DNA of 64,000 nt from Marinobacter zhejiangensis (GTDB lineage: Bacteria > Pseudomonadota > Gammaproteobacteria > Pseudomonadales > Oleiphilaceae). The stretch spans positions 124,001-188,000 of the forward strand of contig NZ_FOUE01000003.1 in assembly GCF_900114775.1 (NCBI RefSeq). The letters are read 5' to 3'. The position numbers and the translations under genes were made by a program. The notes under the pieces were generated by a model. It saw only the letters and a list, made by a program, of their open reading frames with translations, was not told where the DNA came from and searched no databases. Positions 34,433 to 43,435 of this stretch are shown here, in pieces; positions within the stretch are counted from its first letter, which is position 1; each line of letters begins with the position of its first letter.

Positions 34433-35121
34433 CGTTTCTTGCGTTCCAGCACCTGTTCGATATTGCCTGCCAGGGTATGCAGCAGCCCCAGTTCCCGGTT
34501 GGGCAGCCTGGGCAGTTTCTGTAGCAGCAGTTGGGCCAGTTTACCGTCCAGCGGGGTGTCGAGCTGAGGGAGCAGCGAGGTCAGCCGGGTTTGCAGGCTT
34601 CGCCAGTTACCGCTGTCTGCTTCGGGAGACGTAGCGGTTTCCCTGGGCATATCGGCCAGTTCCCAGGCATAGACCATGACCGCCTGGGCCAGGTTCAGCG
34701 ACGGGTAAGTGGTTTTCAGGGGGAGACCGGTCAGCAGGTCACACTGTGCCAGTTCGTCATTGGATAACCCACGGTCTTCGCGGCCAAACACCAGGGCGAC
34801 GGTGCCGGTGGATGAGGTTTTCCCCGCCAGGGTCTGTTTCAGGTCGCCTGGCAGCAGCCACTCATCTTGACGGTGACGGGGCTTGGCAGAGGTGCCGATC
34901 ATCAGCTCGGTATGAGCACGGACACTGGCCAGGTCCGGGAAACAGCGGACCCCGTCAAGGATGTCTTCACTGCCATGGGCCAACCAGCGGGCCTGGGGCT
35001 CAAGATGGCGCTCATTGCCCACTAGCCACAAATCCGCAAACCCCATGGTTTTCAGTGCCCGGGCAGCTGCTCCAACGTTCTCGGGGACTTTGGGCTCAAC
35101 CAGCACAAAGACAAGTCGCAT
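34429..35121 (-). CDS. SPOUT-class tRNA/rRNA methyltransferase (LasT/YjtD-like)
   Basis: A 230-residue AdoMet-dependent RNA ribose methyltransferase of the SpoU/TrmH superfamily. Motif 1 is PENVGAAARALKTMGFADL, motif 2 LVFGREDRGLSNDEL and motif 3 TYPSLNLAQAVMVYAWEL, the knotted cofactor site. HLEPQARWLAHGSEDIL is closer to E. coli LasT (YjtD, 228 residues) than to TrmJ. The exact RNA target is not known. Its stop (TAG, complement 34429-34431) lies in the right CTAG of the palindromic element. Confidence 0.85.
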   Translation of the reverse strand: MRLVFVLVEPKVPENVGAAARALKTMGFADLWLVGNERHLEPQARWLAHGSEDILDGVRCFPDLASVRAHTELMIGTSAKPRHRQDEWLLPGDLKQTLAGKTSSTGTVALVFGREDRGLSNDELAQCDLLTGLPLKTTYPSLNLAQAVMVYAWELADMPRETATSPEADSGNWRSLQTRLTSLLPQLDTPLDGKLAQLLLQKLPRLPNRELGLLHTLAGNIEQVLERKKR

Positions 35122-35201
35122 AATCAGCCTCGTTTCCAGTGGGCGGCTATTTTTGCACAGATTGGCTGAAAAGGCAGGGCACTCGGCGAGGGTGGCCGTT
35201 G

Positions 35202-35903
35202 TTAGCGTTCGCCGTAGCGGCGGTGCAGAATGCCGACCCGTTCCACATAGGCCTGGGTCTCAGCGTAGGGGGGGATGCCGTCAAAGCGGTCGACTGCCCC
35301 CGGGCCGGCATTGTAGGCAGCGGTGGCCAGGGTGACGTCATTGTCGAAGCGGTCCAGCATACGGGCCAGGTAGAGTACCCCGCCGCGTATGTTCTCAGCG
35401 GCATCAAGGGCATTCGAGACATCCAGTTCCCGGGCGGTACCCGGCATCAGTTGCATCAGCCCCTGGGCGCCCTTGGGGGACACTGCCTGAGAATTGAAGG
35501 CCGACTCGGCATGGATGACAGCCCGTACCAGCGCCGGGTCGACGTCATACTCCCTGGCTGCGGTCTGGATCTCCGACTGGTAAGGCGAGCGGAACAGTGG
35601 AGTGGTCAGCCAGTTGACGGTTGAGGCTGGGTTGCAGGCAAAGCAATGGAAACGGATGACGTCATAGCTGGAGTCGGTGGGACGGTTGCTGCTGTAGGCG
35701 ACAACGCCATGATTATCCTCATAGCGGTAGACGGTGTCATTGCCAGTGGATGCCCGAACCTGAGGGTCGCCGGTGACGTTGGTGAACTCAACGGAACCGT
35801 CCGGGTGCACAATGCGACGAATGCTGTCGGCCTGCGTCGAAGTCGCGACCGCCGTCATCAGAATGGTGAGCAAGGTGAAAAGGGGCGTCCGTCCGAGAGT
35901 CAT
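35202..35903 (-). CDS. Exported lytic transglycosylase (Slt domain)
   Basis: 233 residues. Signal peptide about 1-25 (TLLTILMTAVATSTQA). Two short DUF4124-like beta segments follow (SIRRIVHPDGSVEFTNVTG; TVYRYEDNHGVVAYSSNRP) with a Cys pair, HCFAC. The Slt domain is about 105-230: the catalytic Glu133 is in HAESAFNSQAVS, followed by KGAQGLMQLMPGTA and AAYNAGPGAVDRF. It cleaves peptidoglycan glycan strands in the periplasm. Monocistronic. Confidence 0.9.
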   Translation of the reverse strand: MTLGRTPLFTLLTILMTAVATSTQADSIRRIVHPDGSVEFTNVTGDPQVRASTGNDTVYRYEDNHGVVAYSSNRPTDSSYDVIRFHCFACNPASTVNWLTTPLFRSPYQSEIQTAAREYDVDPALVRAVIHAESAFNSQAVSPKGAQGLMQLMPGTARELDVSNALDAAENIRGGVLYLARMLDRFDNDVTLATAAYNAGPGAVDRFDGIPPYAETQAYVERVGILHRRYGER

Positions 35904-36038
35904 GCCGTATCCGTGGATTCCGTGGGTCCGATAAACCAGTCGTTATTTCGATTGCGAACTCGATCCTAAGTATATCGGCTCAGTGCCCGGAGAGTAGGGG
36001 CAAATTGCGTCGAATTGTCACGAAACTTGATTTTTGCC

Positions 36039-36059
36039 AGCTACACTTAAGCTGTAGCT
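36039..36059. promoter_or_regulatory. Perfect 7-bp dyad before the small exported protein gene
   Basis: AGCTACA (36039-36045), 7 bp, TGTAGCT (36053-36059). It lies 33 bp before ATG 36093 in the divergent gap with the transglycosylase gene. It overlaps a TACACT box that could be a -10, so it may be an operator; alternatively an mRNA leader hairpin. Confidence 0.4.
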
Positions 36060-36092
36060 CCTTAGGGAGTCATCCCATACGGAGGGATCATT

Positions 36093-36338
36093 ATGCGTTA
36101 TCTGATAGCTATGGCTTTAGCGCTGTTCCTTACCTCGCCCCTGCTGGCCTCCAGGTGCCCATCCCTGGTTCATCAGATTGATGAACAGCTGGCTGCCAAT
36201 GACTACGACAACACCGTCCGCGAACAGGTGAGCGCCCTGCGCGACCAGGGGCAGAGCCTGCACGACCAGGGCAAACACGGCGATTCGGTTAAGGTTCTGG
36301 AACAGGCGATGGAGATACTGAACAACGCCTCGAAGTAA
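36093..36338 (+). CDS. Small exported helical protein
   Basis: 81 residues with a strong ribosome site (CGGAGGGATC). Signal peptide MRYLIAMALALFLTSPLLAS, then a 60-residue charged helical region with near-heptad spacing (VREQVSALRDQGQSLHDQGK; VKVLEQAMEILN) and one Cys just after the cleavage site. No family recognised, though the pattern is like small periplasmic helical-hairpin proteins. It stands alone, with a 7-bp-stem hairpin at 36349-36368 behind it. Confidence 0.7.
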   Translation: MRYLIAMALALFLTSPLLASRCPSLVHQIDEQLAANDYDNTVREQVSALRDQGQSLHDQGKHGDSVKVLEQAMEILNNASK

Positions 36339-36681
36339 GGACTTGCTGACTGGTGAGGGACCACCAGTTCTTACCCCGGAATCTGGAGCCATCACTGAAA
36401 AAGTGTTGGGGAATCGGGTGGTTAGGTATTTCTGCCTACTGGCTGTTTCGGTTTTCCGTTATATCTTTATTCCGCTCGCAGCGCCGGTCTACAGCGCTGC
36501 TCATTGGCACGCAGGGATGCTGTGACATCGTCTGAAGGATTCAGTCGCTTTCTACTGTCCTACCGGATAACCCATCCCTGCCTGCCGTCGTGTTCCTGAG
36601 GTTGGTTTTCTGCTGCCTGTGGCCAGAGTAGCGGGACTTTGGGGAGGCGTTGTCGTCATGGAAACAGAGAAGGACACAGTA
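36339..36681. other. 343-bp intergenic stretch
   Basis: It holds a hairpin at 36349-36368 (ACTGGTG...CACCAGT), probably a weak terminator for the small exported protein, and a second short dyad CAGCGC-N9-GCGCTG near 36479-36499. Short open frames here (up to 60 codons) lack ribosome sites and look random. The promoter and leader of the lipoprotein gene must lie near its 3' end. Confidence 0.5.
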
Positions 36682-37872
36682 ATGCTGTATGTGACATTGA
36701 AGGAAAATGGATTTAAGCCGGTTGTTTTGGGGGGGCTTGGGGCTCCGGTGAAATGGCTCGGGGTCGTTCTGGTTGCTTCCTCCCTGGCTGCCTGTGGTGG
36801 TGGCGATGGTGGTGATCCGGCTCCGGGTGGCGATGCCGGCGCCAATGCCACAGGTCTGACGGTTCGCAGCCTTGACCCTGTAACACTGGATTCAGAGGAA
36901 ACCGCGGTGTTGATGGCGCCGGGGTCACTTTTCTATCAGACGGTTGGCATGACCCAGGGGGTACTGGCGACGTTCGATCCTCTGGCGGGTTATGAGCAGG
37001 CTGGGGTGGACACCTCTTGCGATATCCGCGGTCAGATTCGCGTGGTGGGCAGCGACCTCGAGGATGTGAGCTCCCCGTATACCGGTGCCCTGTTCAACAC
37101 TGTTACCACTGATGACCAGGACTGTCTGGCCGGGGATACCGAAGGCGGACCGATGAATCTACAGGTTCATACTGACGGTGTGCGGACTATTGGCCGCCCG
37201 CAAACCGGTGTTGGTGCTGTTGGTGATGAAAACACCTTTATCGCCTTTGAGCAGTCCGGTGCATCGCCTTCCGACCCTTACGGCGTCGTTATGTCCATGG
37301 ATGGTGAGCGTCTGTTCGGTTGGGCGCGGCTGTGGACCGGGCATGTGACCCTGGAAAGGGGCGCCGGTGAGTACAGCAGCATGGGAGATGGTGGAGGCAT
37401 GTCTCAACTGTATCAGCTCAGTCAGGTTGCTACAGGCGAGGGGGTTGAGGCAATGCGTTACAACCTGCAGATTGGTCGTCCTGATGTGCTCATGGACTAC
37501 GGCTATCAGGTTGCCGAAGGTGATGAGCCCTACAACGCCCGCAGCGAAACCTATGTCGGAACCTATGGCTGGGAGTGGGATACTTTCGGCGGGCAGCCCG
37601 CGCCAGCTACGTGTCCGGGCGGGCGGGTCGACGTCAGTGCCGACCTATACGTACAGGCCTTGCCTGAGGGCCAGGATGGCATCCTGGTAACCAGCGATGA
37701 AGTGATGCTCGGCACAGTGGTGATGAAGGACGCTTCAGGCAATACGGCCGTTGTCAGCTATGATGGCACAGCCGACGTCGTTACCGTTGCCCTTAATGGC
37801 GAGCTAGGCAAGTCCTTTAGCTACGAAGACATCAACAACCTGTTTATTGAGCGGTGTGTTGTGGCCCAGTAG
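36682..37872 (+). CDS. Large lipoprotein of unknown function
   Basis: 396 residues from ATG 36682 (GAGAAGGACA upstream); ATG 36658 with GGGGAGG is an alternative. Lipoprotein signal: core WLGVVLVASSLA, lipobox LAAC followed by GGGDGGD, a Gly/Asp-rich tether common in marine bacteria. The mature part is acidic, beta-rich and Gly-rich, with four or more Cys (DTSCDIRGQ, DDQDCLAGD, PATCPGGRVDVS, ERCVVAQ), perhaps disulfides. The Asp at +2 after GGG is not decisive for sorting. No family recognised. Confidence 0.75.
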   Translation: MLYVTLKENGFKPVVLGGLGAPVKWLGVVLVASSLAACGGGDGGDPAPGGDAGANATGLTVRSLDPVTLDSEETAVLMAPGSLFYQTVGMTQGVLATFDPLAGYEQAGVDTSCDIRGQIRVVGSDLEDVSSPYTGALFNTVTTDDQDCLAGDTEGGPMNLQVHTDGVRTIGRPQTGVGAVGDENTFIAFEQSGASPSDPYGVVMSMDGERLFGWARLWTGHVTLERGAGEYSSMGDGGGMSQLYQLSQVATGEGVEAMRYNLQIGRPDVLMDYGYQVAEGDEPYNARSETYVGTYGWEWDTFGGQPAPATCPGGRVDVSADLYVQALPEGQDGILVTSDEVMLGTVVMKDASGNTAVVSYDGTADVVTVALNGELGKSFSYEDINNLFIERCVVAQ

Positions 37873-37968
37873 GCGGTTAGTTGAAACACCCCTGTCACAG
37901 CATTGCCAACCCCCGAGAGAACAGCAATACTTTCACACATTGTTTCCGGGGGTATTCAGGGCTGATTG

Positions 37969-38805
37969 ATGGTGATGCCAACCAGATGGGCCGGGGCGGT
38001 GTTTTCCCTGGCCCTGACCGCGATCGTTATGACCTGCTCCCTCCCGGTTGTTGCAGACACCTGGATTGTTGCCATTCCGGCCGAGGGTTACCCCCCTTAC
38101 ATAATCACCCCGGGCACGCCTGGTGTCGGTGAGCTGGAACAGGCGCCCACCGGTATTGTTATTGAAGTCCTCAAAATTGCTGCCGCCCGCGAGAACATTG
38201 ATCTCGTCTTCCGCGAATTGCCCGAGCTTCGTGCCCAGAAAATGCTGGATGAGGGCGAGGTGGATGTCCGAATGGAATCGCCACACTGGGTCGAGCATCC
38301 GGAAAACTATCTCTGGAGTGACATGGTTACGTCGGTCAACGATGTATTCGTTTTTGCCGCCGGTGCCGAGAATTATTTTGAAACCGATGAGGACATCCTG
38401 GGTGCCGAAATTGTGACGCACCTAGGGTACCGCTATCCAACCCTGGAGCCGCTGTTTGATCGTGGTGACCTGATTCGTAACGACCGCCAGACCGAGGGGT
38501 TCATGCTGACCGCCATCGTTCACGGTCGCTATGTCGGGTTTGAAACGGCAAAACGGGCTGCTGTCATGGACAGGCTGGTGGCGCAGTGGCTAATGCAGCG
38601 GGAGCCCCGATACCAGGGCCAGTTCCGTTTTTCGAACCGCTTGGTGGCCTCGGCTCCTGTCCAGTTCATGGTGGCTCGAAAGCCCGGACATGCGGAACTG
38701 GTTAGCCGGATCAACCGGCAGATTGAAAGGCTTCGGAGTCGCGGAGTGGTGGAAGACATCACCCATCAGATGATTAGCCTGCCAGCGACCGTTCCCACCC
38801 CCTGA
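37969..38805 (+). CDS. Periplasmic solute-binding-like protein (SBP family 3)
   Basis: 278 residues. Signal peptide to about residue 30 (VFSLALTAIVMTCSLPVVA), then the family-3 bilobed fold: IPAEGYPPYII, IVIEVLKIAAARENIDLVF, KMLDEGEVDVRME, hinge DVFVFAAG. No ABC permease or ATPase is adjacent and the protein is cofactor-free, so it may be an orphan sensor or a stand-alone binding protein as found in many marine gammaproteobacteria. ATG 37969 is preferred; ATG 37975 is also possible. Confidence 0.8.
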   Translation: MVMPTRWAGAVFSLALTAIVMTCSLPVVADTWIVAIPAEGYPPYIITPGTPGVGELEQAPTGIVIEVLKIAAARENIDLVFRELPELRAQKMLDEGEVDVRMESPHWVEHPENYLWSDMVTSVNDVFVFAAGAENYFETDEDILGAEIVTHLGYRYPTLEPLFDRGDLIRNDRQTEGFMLTAIVHGRYVGFETAKRAAVMDRLVAQWLMQREPRYQGQFRFSNRLVASAPVQFMVARKPGHAELVSRINRQIERLRSRGVVEDITHQMISLPATVPTP

Positions 38806-38900
38806 CGTGCAAATTCTGGCTGGTAATTTTCAGCCTGCTGCCGATTTTTGTTCTATCTTAAACGGACGACCCCGCAATCAGGACCACCAGGTGGCCCGTT

Positions 38901-40181
38901 ATGGATGAACACGCTGCAGAGATTCGCAGCCATTACTACGATGTGCGCCAGCACAGCGAACGCCTGTGCGATGGCCTGGTAACCGAAGACCTTTGCCTGC
39001 AGGGCATGCCGGATACCAGTCCGCTCAAATGGCACCTGGCCCATACCACCTGGTTTTTTGAAACCTTTGTGCTCAAACCCTTTGATGAGGCTTATCTCCC
39101 CTTCAATGAGTGTTTTGAGGTCTTGTTCAATTCCTATTACAACGCGGTGGGGCAACAGTTCCCACGCCCATTGAGGCATATGCTGTCACGGCCTACGGTG
39201 GCGGAGGTGTTGGCATATCGCCATGGGGTAGACCACGCCATGGCGGCCCTGCTGGAACAGTGTCCTGGTGATGCCAGGGACGAGATCTACCGGCGTGTGA
39301 TCCTGGGTCTCAACCACGAACAGCAGCACCAGGAGCTGATGCTCACGGACCTCAAGTACTGCCTGTCACTGAACCCGTTGTTTCCAGTCTATAACCCGCA
39401 ACCCCTGCCTGAGTCCCACTCCACGCCACTGACGTTCAGTGAGTTTGAGGGCGGGGAGTTCCTGCAGGGCATCAGTGGAACCGAGGCTGATGCTGCGCGC
39501 CTGCCGGGATTCAGTTACGACAATGAGGGGCCTCGCCATCGGACCTGGTTAAGCCCCTTTGCCCTGGCTGACCGGCCAGTGAGCAACGGGGAGTTCATTG
39601 AATTCATTGAAGCGGGCGGCTACCAGGCTCCGGAGTGGTGGCATTCCGATGGCTGGGCGGTGGTGCAAACCGAGCAATGGCGAATGCCACTGTACTGGCG
39701 CCAGGACAATGGTCGCTATTTTTCTTTCACCCTGCACGGAAACCAGGAGGTCGACGCTGCGGCACCGGTCTGCCATGTCAGCCTGTATGAGGCCATGGCG
39801 TTTGCCGCCTGGAAAGGGATGCGCCTGTGCCGCGAAGGCGAGTGGGAATTGGTGGCTACGCAACGCCCCCCGACCGGCCAGTGTTGGCAGCAGGGGTGTC
39901 AGCATCCGGTCAGTCGTGACCCTGGTAAGGGGCATGGCCCGGACCAGCTTTACGGTGGCGTCTGGGAGTGGACCCAGAGTGCATACAGCGCTTATCCCGG
40001 CTACCGTCCCCAGGCAGGTGCGCTGGGGGAGTACAACGGCAAGTTCATGTTGAATCAGATGGTGCTGCGGGGTGGCTCGGTGGCGACGCCGCCCGGGCAT
40101 GTTCGCGCCACTTATCGCAACTTTTTTTACCCCAAAGACCGTTGGCAGTTCAGTGGAATACGGTTGGCCAAAGACCTGTAA
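38901..40181 (+). CDS. egtB: Ergothioneine biosynthesis sulfoxide synthase EgtB
   Basis: A 426-residue non-haem iron enzyme that joins trimethyl-histidine to a thiol substrate with O2. The N-terminal DinB-like bundle carries the iron site: His48 in LAHTTWFFE and HEQQHQE (His139, His143). The C-terminal FGE-sulfatase/lectin-like domain is about 165-425 (PVSNGEFIEFIEAGG; GGVWEWTQSAY; FRGG-like LRGGSVATPP). The thiol donor (gamma-Glu-Cys or free Cys) cannot be read by eye. egtA, egtC and egtE are absent here, which favours, but does not prove, the cysteine-using type. It is the first gene of an operon with egtD. Confidence 0.9.
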   Translation: MDEHAAEIRSHYYDVRQHSERLCDGLVTEDLCLQGMPDTSPLKWHLAHTTWFFETFVLKPFDEAYLPFNECFEVLFNSYYNAVGQQFPRPLRHMLSRPTVAEVLAYRHGVDHAMAALLEQCPGDARDEIYRRVILGLNHEQQHQELMLTDLKYCLSLNPLFPVYNPQPLPESHSTPLTFSEFEGGEFLQGISGTEADAARLPGFSYDNEGPRHRTWLSPFALADRPVSNGEFIEFIEAGGYQAPEWWHSDGWAVVQTEQWRMPLYWRQDNGRYFSFTLHGNQEVDAAAPVCHVSLYEAMAFAAWKGMRLCREGEWELVATQRPPTGQCWQQGCQHPVSRDPGKGHGPDQLYGGVWEWTQSAYSAYPGYRPQAGALGEYNGKFMLNQMVLRGGSVATPPGHVRATYRNFFYPKDRWQFSGIRLAKDL

Positions 40182-40190
40182 GGAGGCAGT

Positions 40191-41189
40191 GTGCAACCCC
40201 AACTCTGTGAACAAACCGACTCGCCTTTAGCGTCGGAGCAACGACTGCAGTTTCACAACGTCAAACCTGAGCTGGTGGATCAACGGCGGGAAATACTTCA
40301 GGGGCTGACCGCCGACTGCAAGTATGTGTCCCCCAAATACTTCTATGATGAGGCTGGCTGCCGGTTGTTCGACCGGATCACCGAGCTTGAGGAGTACTAC
40401 GTAACCCGGGCGGAGCGCAGCATCCTTCAAGGTGCCGGTCAGGATATCTGTGGGTATCTGTCGGATAAGACCATGCTGATTGAGCCCGGCAGTGGCAGCT
40501 GTGAAAAAATCCGGATGTTGCTCGCTCACTACCTGCCAGCGAGCTACGCGCCGATCGAAATCTCAGAGTACTACCTGGAACGGGCAGCTCGTCAGCTCAG
40601 ATCCGAGTTCCCGGATCTGACGGTACATGCGGTCTGTGCCGATTTCACCAGTCTGGACCGGATGCCGGATTCGGTTCCGCCAGCCCCGAAAGCGGCCTTT
40701 TTCCCGGGCTCCACCATTGGCAACTTTGAGCCCAAAGATGCCATCGGGCTACTGGCGAATCTTCGCCGGATGCTGGGTGTGGGGGGCAAGCTGCTCATCG
40801 GGGTGGACCTGCTCAAGGACCCTGACCAGCTGCACGCCGCTTACAACGACCAGCTTGGGGTGACGGCGCAATTCAACCTGAACCTGCTGACACATATTGG
40901 CCGAATCCTGAAGCGCCCCTTCAATACTGGGTATTTCCGCCATAAGGCCTTCTTTAACCGCGCCCTCAGCCGGATCGAAATGCACCTGGAATGCCAGCAA
41001 GCCCATTCCCTGGAGGTGGATGGTCACACCCTGCGCTTTGCCAAAGGGGAAACCATTCACACCGAGAATTCCTACAAATACTCAGTGGCCAGCTTCGAGG
41101 CGCTTGCCAGCAAGGCCGGGTTCCGGCGCCAGCAGACCTGGACTGACGAAGGGCGTAACTTCAGCTTTCACTGCCTGGTTGCATCGTAG
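40191..41189 (+). CDS. egtD: L-histidine N-alpha-methyltransferase EgtD
   Basis: A 332-residue AdoMet enzyme that trimethylates histidine to hercynine, the EgtB substrate. SPKYFYDEAGCRLFDRITEL, EPGSGSCEKIRMLL (AdoMet loop), FFPGSTIGNFEP and IHTENSYKYS are the family's conserved blocks. The start is GTG 40191 with AAGGAGG 4 bp upstream, 9 bp after the egtB stop. The last 29 bp overlap the 3' end of the convergent LysR gene. Confidence 0.93.
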   Translation: MQPQLCEQTDSPLASEQRLQFHNVKPELVDQRREILQGLTADCKYVSPKYFYDEAGCRLFDRITELEEYYVTRAERSILQGAGQDICGYLSDKTMLIEPGSGSCEKIRMLLAHYLPASYAPIEISEYYLERAARQLRSEFPDLTVHAVCADFTSLDRMPDSVPPAPKAAFFPGSTIGNFEPKDAIGLLANLRRMLGVGGKLLIGVDLLKDPDQLHAAYNDQLGVTAQFNLNLLTHIGRILKRPFNTGYFRHKAFFNRALSRIEMHLECQQAHSLEVDGHTLRFAKGETIHTENSYKYSVASFEALASKAGFRRQQTWTDEGRNFSFHCLVAS

Positions 41190-42096
41190 CCGGCGCAGGC
41201 CGGAAAGGGCCCAGTTCGGCCCGCAGCCACTGGCAGAATGCGGTTACCCTGGGGCTGGCGGGTTCGCTGTCTGGCAGCACCAGGTAATGGCCGCCAGCGG
41301 CGGGCAGGGTGGCCGGGTGGATCTGAACCAGCCGACCTCGGCGGAGGTCGGGCGCGGCTACCAGTGAACGCACCAGCAGCACGCCCAGCCCCGAACAGGC
41401 GGCTTCAATAGCCAGGGAGGAGGTGTCGGTTTCCAGTATGGGAGCCGGTACTGCCTGCCGGATCCCGGCCGCCGTAAACCAGTTTTGCCAGTTTTCCTGG
41501 TATCCCTGTATCGCAATTCGCGGAAGCTCCAGCAGTTGTGATGCGTCGTCCAAAGGTGGTAGCTGGGCCAGAAAGTCACGGCTGGCCACCACCTGCCAGC
41601 ATTCCTGAGTCAGTTGCTCCACGTGCCTGCCCGCCCAGTTGCCGTAGCCATTGGCAATCTCCAGGTCGGCTTCGTCTGGCTGTCCCTGCAGGGGCCAGGT
41701 GGCGGCCATCAACCGGACGCGAAAGCCCGGATACCGGCGGTAGAAGTCGGGCAACCGGGGAATCAGCCAGTGTTGGGCGAAGCTGTTGGCAACCTTAACC
41801 CGGATCAGGCTTTGTGTGTCGGTGCCAAATAGCTCGCTGGTGCCACCGCGCAGACGGTCAAATGCCGCCGTCAATACCGGCAGGTAGGCTTGTCCGGCCT
41901 GGCTCAGGGTCAGCTTGCGGCCCTGACGGTAGAACAACGGCGTATCAAAGTGCCCTTCCAGGGATTTGATCTGCTGGCTCACTGCTGCCTGGGTCACTCC
42001 AAGGGCTTGTGCGGCTTTGGTTAGGCTGCCAAGGCGGGCAGCCAGTTCAAAGGCCCGCAGGGCGTTCAGTGGCGGAAGCTGTTGGCTTTTATTCAT
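41161..42096 (-). CDS. LysR-family regulator next to the TmpA/TmpB pair
   Basis: 311 residues, GcvA-like: LNALRAFELAARLGSLTKAA and GVTQAAVSQQIKSLEGHF form the HTH, followed by a LysR effector domain. It is divergent from the oxygenase pair with 169 bp between, containing repeated AACTTAA motifs, so it is the probable regulator of that operon. In known aminophosphonate pathways LysR proteins often respond to the substrate. Its 3' end overlaps egtD by 29 bp. Confidence 0.9.
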   Translation of the reverse strand: MNKSQQLPPLNALRAFELAARLGSLTKAAQALGVTQAAVSQQIKSLEGHFDTPLFYRQGRKLTLSQAGQAYLPVLTAAFDRLRGGTSELFGTDTQSLIRVKVANSFAQHWLIPRLPDFYRRYPGFRVRLMAATWPLQGQPDEADLEIANGYGNWAGRHVEQLTQECWQVVASRDFLAQLPPLDDASQLLELPRIAIQGYQENWQNWFTAAGIRQAVPAPILETDTSSLAIEAACSGLGVLLVRSLVAAPDLRRGRLVQIHPATLPAAGGHYLVLPDSEPASPRVTAFCQWLRAELGPFRPAPATMQPGSES

Positions 42097-42106
42097 AAGA
42101 AAATCT

Positions 42107-42131
42107 AACTTAATGAAAGTTAAAAACTTAA
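42107..42131. promoter_or_regulatory. Candidate LysR site (AACTT dyad and repeat)
   Basis: AACTT-N5-AAGTT (42107-42121), with AACTTAA repeated at 42107-42113 and 42125-42131 (18-bp offset), just upstream of the LysR start and within the divergent gap to tmpA. The gap is otherwise very AT-rich. Dyads of this size near the regulator start are typical LysR autoregulatory/activation sites; inferred. Confidence 0.4.
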
Positions 42132-42265
42132 TTTACCGTCGAAAATGACTGTTTATCAATAAAAAATAAAAGAAAAATTGTTGGTTTCTTGAAATGTTCA
42201 TCCGGCTGTCACATGGCCTGGCTAGGGTTCGAGTCAGGTACTTTTTGAAAGCGGATGTGAGCCCC

Positions 42266-43435
42266 ATGAGTGTTGAAAACCAGATTGAGACCTTTCGATT
42301 TACCCCCGAGGAACTCCAGATTGACTGGCAGGATGGCCAGACCAGCCGGTTGCACTGTGTCTGGCTGAGGGATCACTGTCAGATGCCGTCCAGCCGTAAT
42401 GCCCAGAATGGTCAGCGTCTGATGAACGTCACCGACTTTCCGGATGATTTGCGAATTGAAGGTGTGACGCAGCAAGCCAACGGCGACCTTGTGGTGGCCT
42501 TCGCGCCGGAGGGGCATGAGTCGGTATTCTCCCAGGCCTGGCTTCTTAACAATTGCTATTGCCTGAACGCGACGTTCGACGACCGCAGTGAGGCGGCAAA
42601 GACTCTGTGGGATGCGGAGAGCTTTTCATCCCTCTCATTCACTGACTATCAGCACTATTGCCAGGATGAGCGGGCGAAGCGGGATTGCCTGCAGCAAGTC
42701 AGGGATCACGGGTTTGCCCTGCTGAGCGGTGTGCCCTGTGACGAAGGGCAGATCCTTGAGGTCATCAGGACCTTTGGTTTTTGCCGCGAGACCAACTACG
42801 GCCCGCTGTTTGATGTTCGCACGGTGGTGGACCCCAACAACCTGGCCTTCAGCAACCTGGGGCTTGGCTGCCATGCCGACAACCCCTACCGCGACCCGGT
42901 ACCGACGGTGCAGTTGTTGCACTGCCTGGCCAGTTCCACAGAAGGAGGTGACTCAATTTTGGTGGATGGCTTCAAGGCGGCGTCCATACTCCGTCAGGAA
43001 GCACCGGAGCACTTTGAGCAATTATGCCGGCAGTACCTCAATTACCGGTTCTCGGATGCCACCACGGAACTGCGATCCCGGGTACCGATGATTGAGGTGG
43101 ATGATCGCGGTTATGTCACCAAGGTGCGGTACAACAACCGTTCCATCGACACGGTACGGCTGGCACCGGAGTCCGTAGCGGCTTTCTACCAGGCCTATCG
43201 CCATTACGCCGGGATACTGGAGCGGCCGGAACTGAAGCTGACCTTCAAGTTGCGGCCAGGCGACCTGGTGGTGTTTGACAACACCCGGGTAATGCATGCC
43301 CGAACGGCCTTCTCGGCCGGTGGTCAGCGGCACCTGCAGGGCGCTTATGCCGACCTGGATGGCCTTTACAGCACGCTTGCGGTTCTGGAGCGGGCCCGGA
43401 ATACCAATGAGCTGGTGCAAGGAGCCCTGGCATGA
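42266..43435 (+). CDS. tmpA: TmpA-like Fe(II)/2-oxoglutarate oxygenase (GBBH family)
   Basis: 389 residues from ATG 42266. The N-terminal GBBH-like domain (about 1-90) has LHCVWLRDHCQMPSS, in which the usual C-x-C-x2-C zinc motif is reduced to one Cys. The TauD/GBBH oxygenase core has LGCHADNPYR (His and Asp iron ligands), the distal His in FDNTRVMHARTAF and Arg in GGQRHLQGAY. Alone it would be called gamma-butyrobetaine hydroxylase. The overlapping HD-oxygenase partner points instead to TmpA, which hydroxylates 2-(trimethylammonio)ethylphosphonate at C1. Substrate is inferred from context. Confidence 0.78.
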   Translation: MSVENQIETFRFTPEELQIDWQDGQTSRLHCVWLRDHCQMPSSRNAQNGQRLMNVTDFPDDLRIEGVTQQANGDLVVAFAPEGHESVFSQAWLLNNCYCLNATFDDRSEAAKTLWDAESFSSLSFTDYQHYCQDERAKRDCLQQVRDHGFALLSGVPCDEGQILEVIRTFGFCRETNYGPLFDVRTVVDPNNLAFSNLGLGCHADNPYRDPVPTVQLLHCLASSTEGGDSILVDGFKAASILRQEAPEHFEQLCRQYLNYRFSDATTELRSRVPMIEVDDRGYVTKVRYNNRSIDTVRLAPESVAAFYQAYRHYAGILERPELKLTFKLRPGDLVVFDNTRVMHARTAFSAGGQRHLQGAYADLDGLYSTLAVLERARNTNELVQGALA

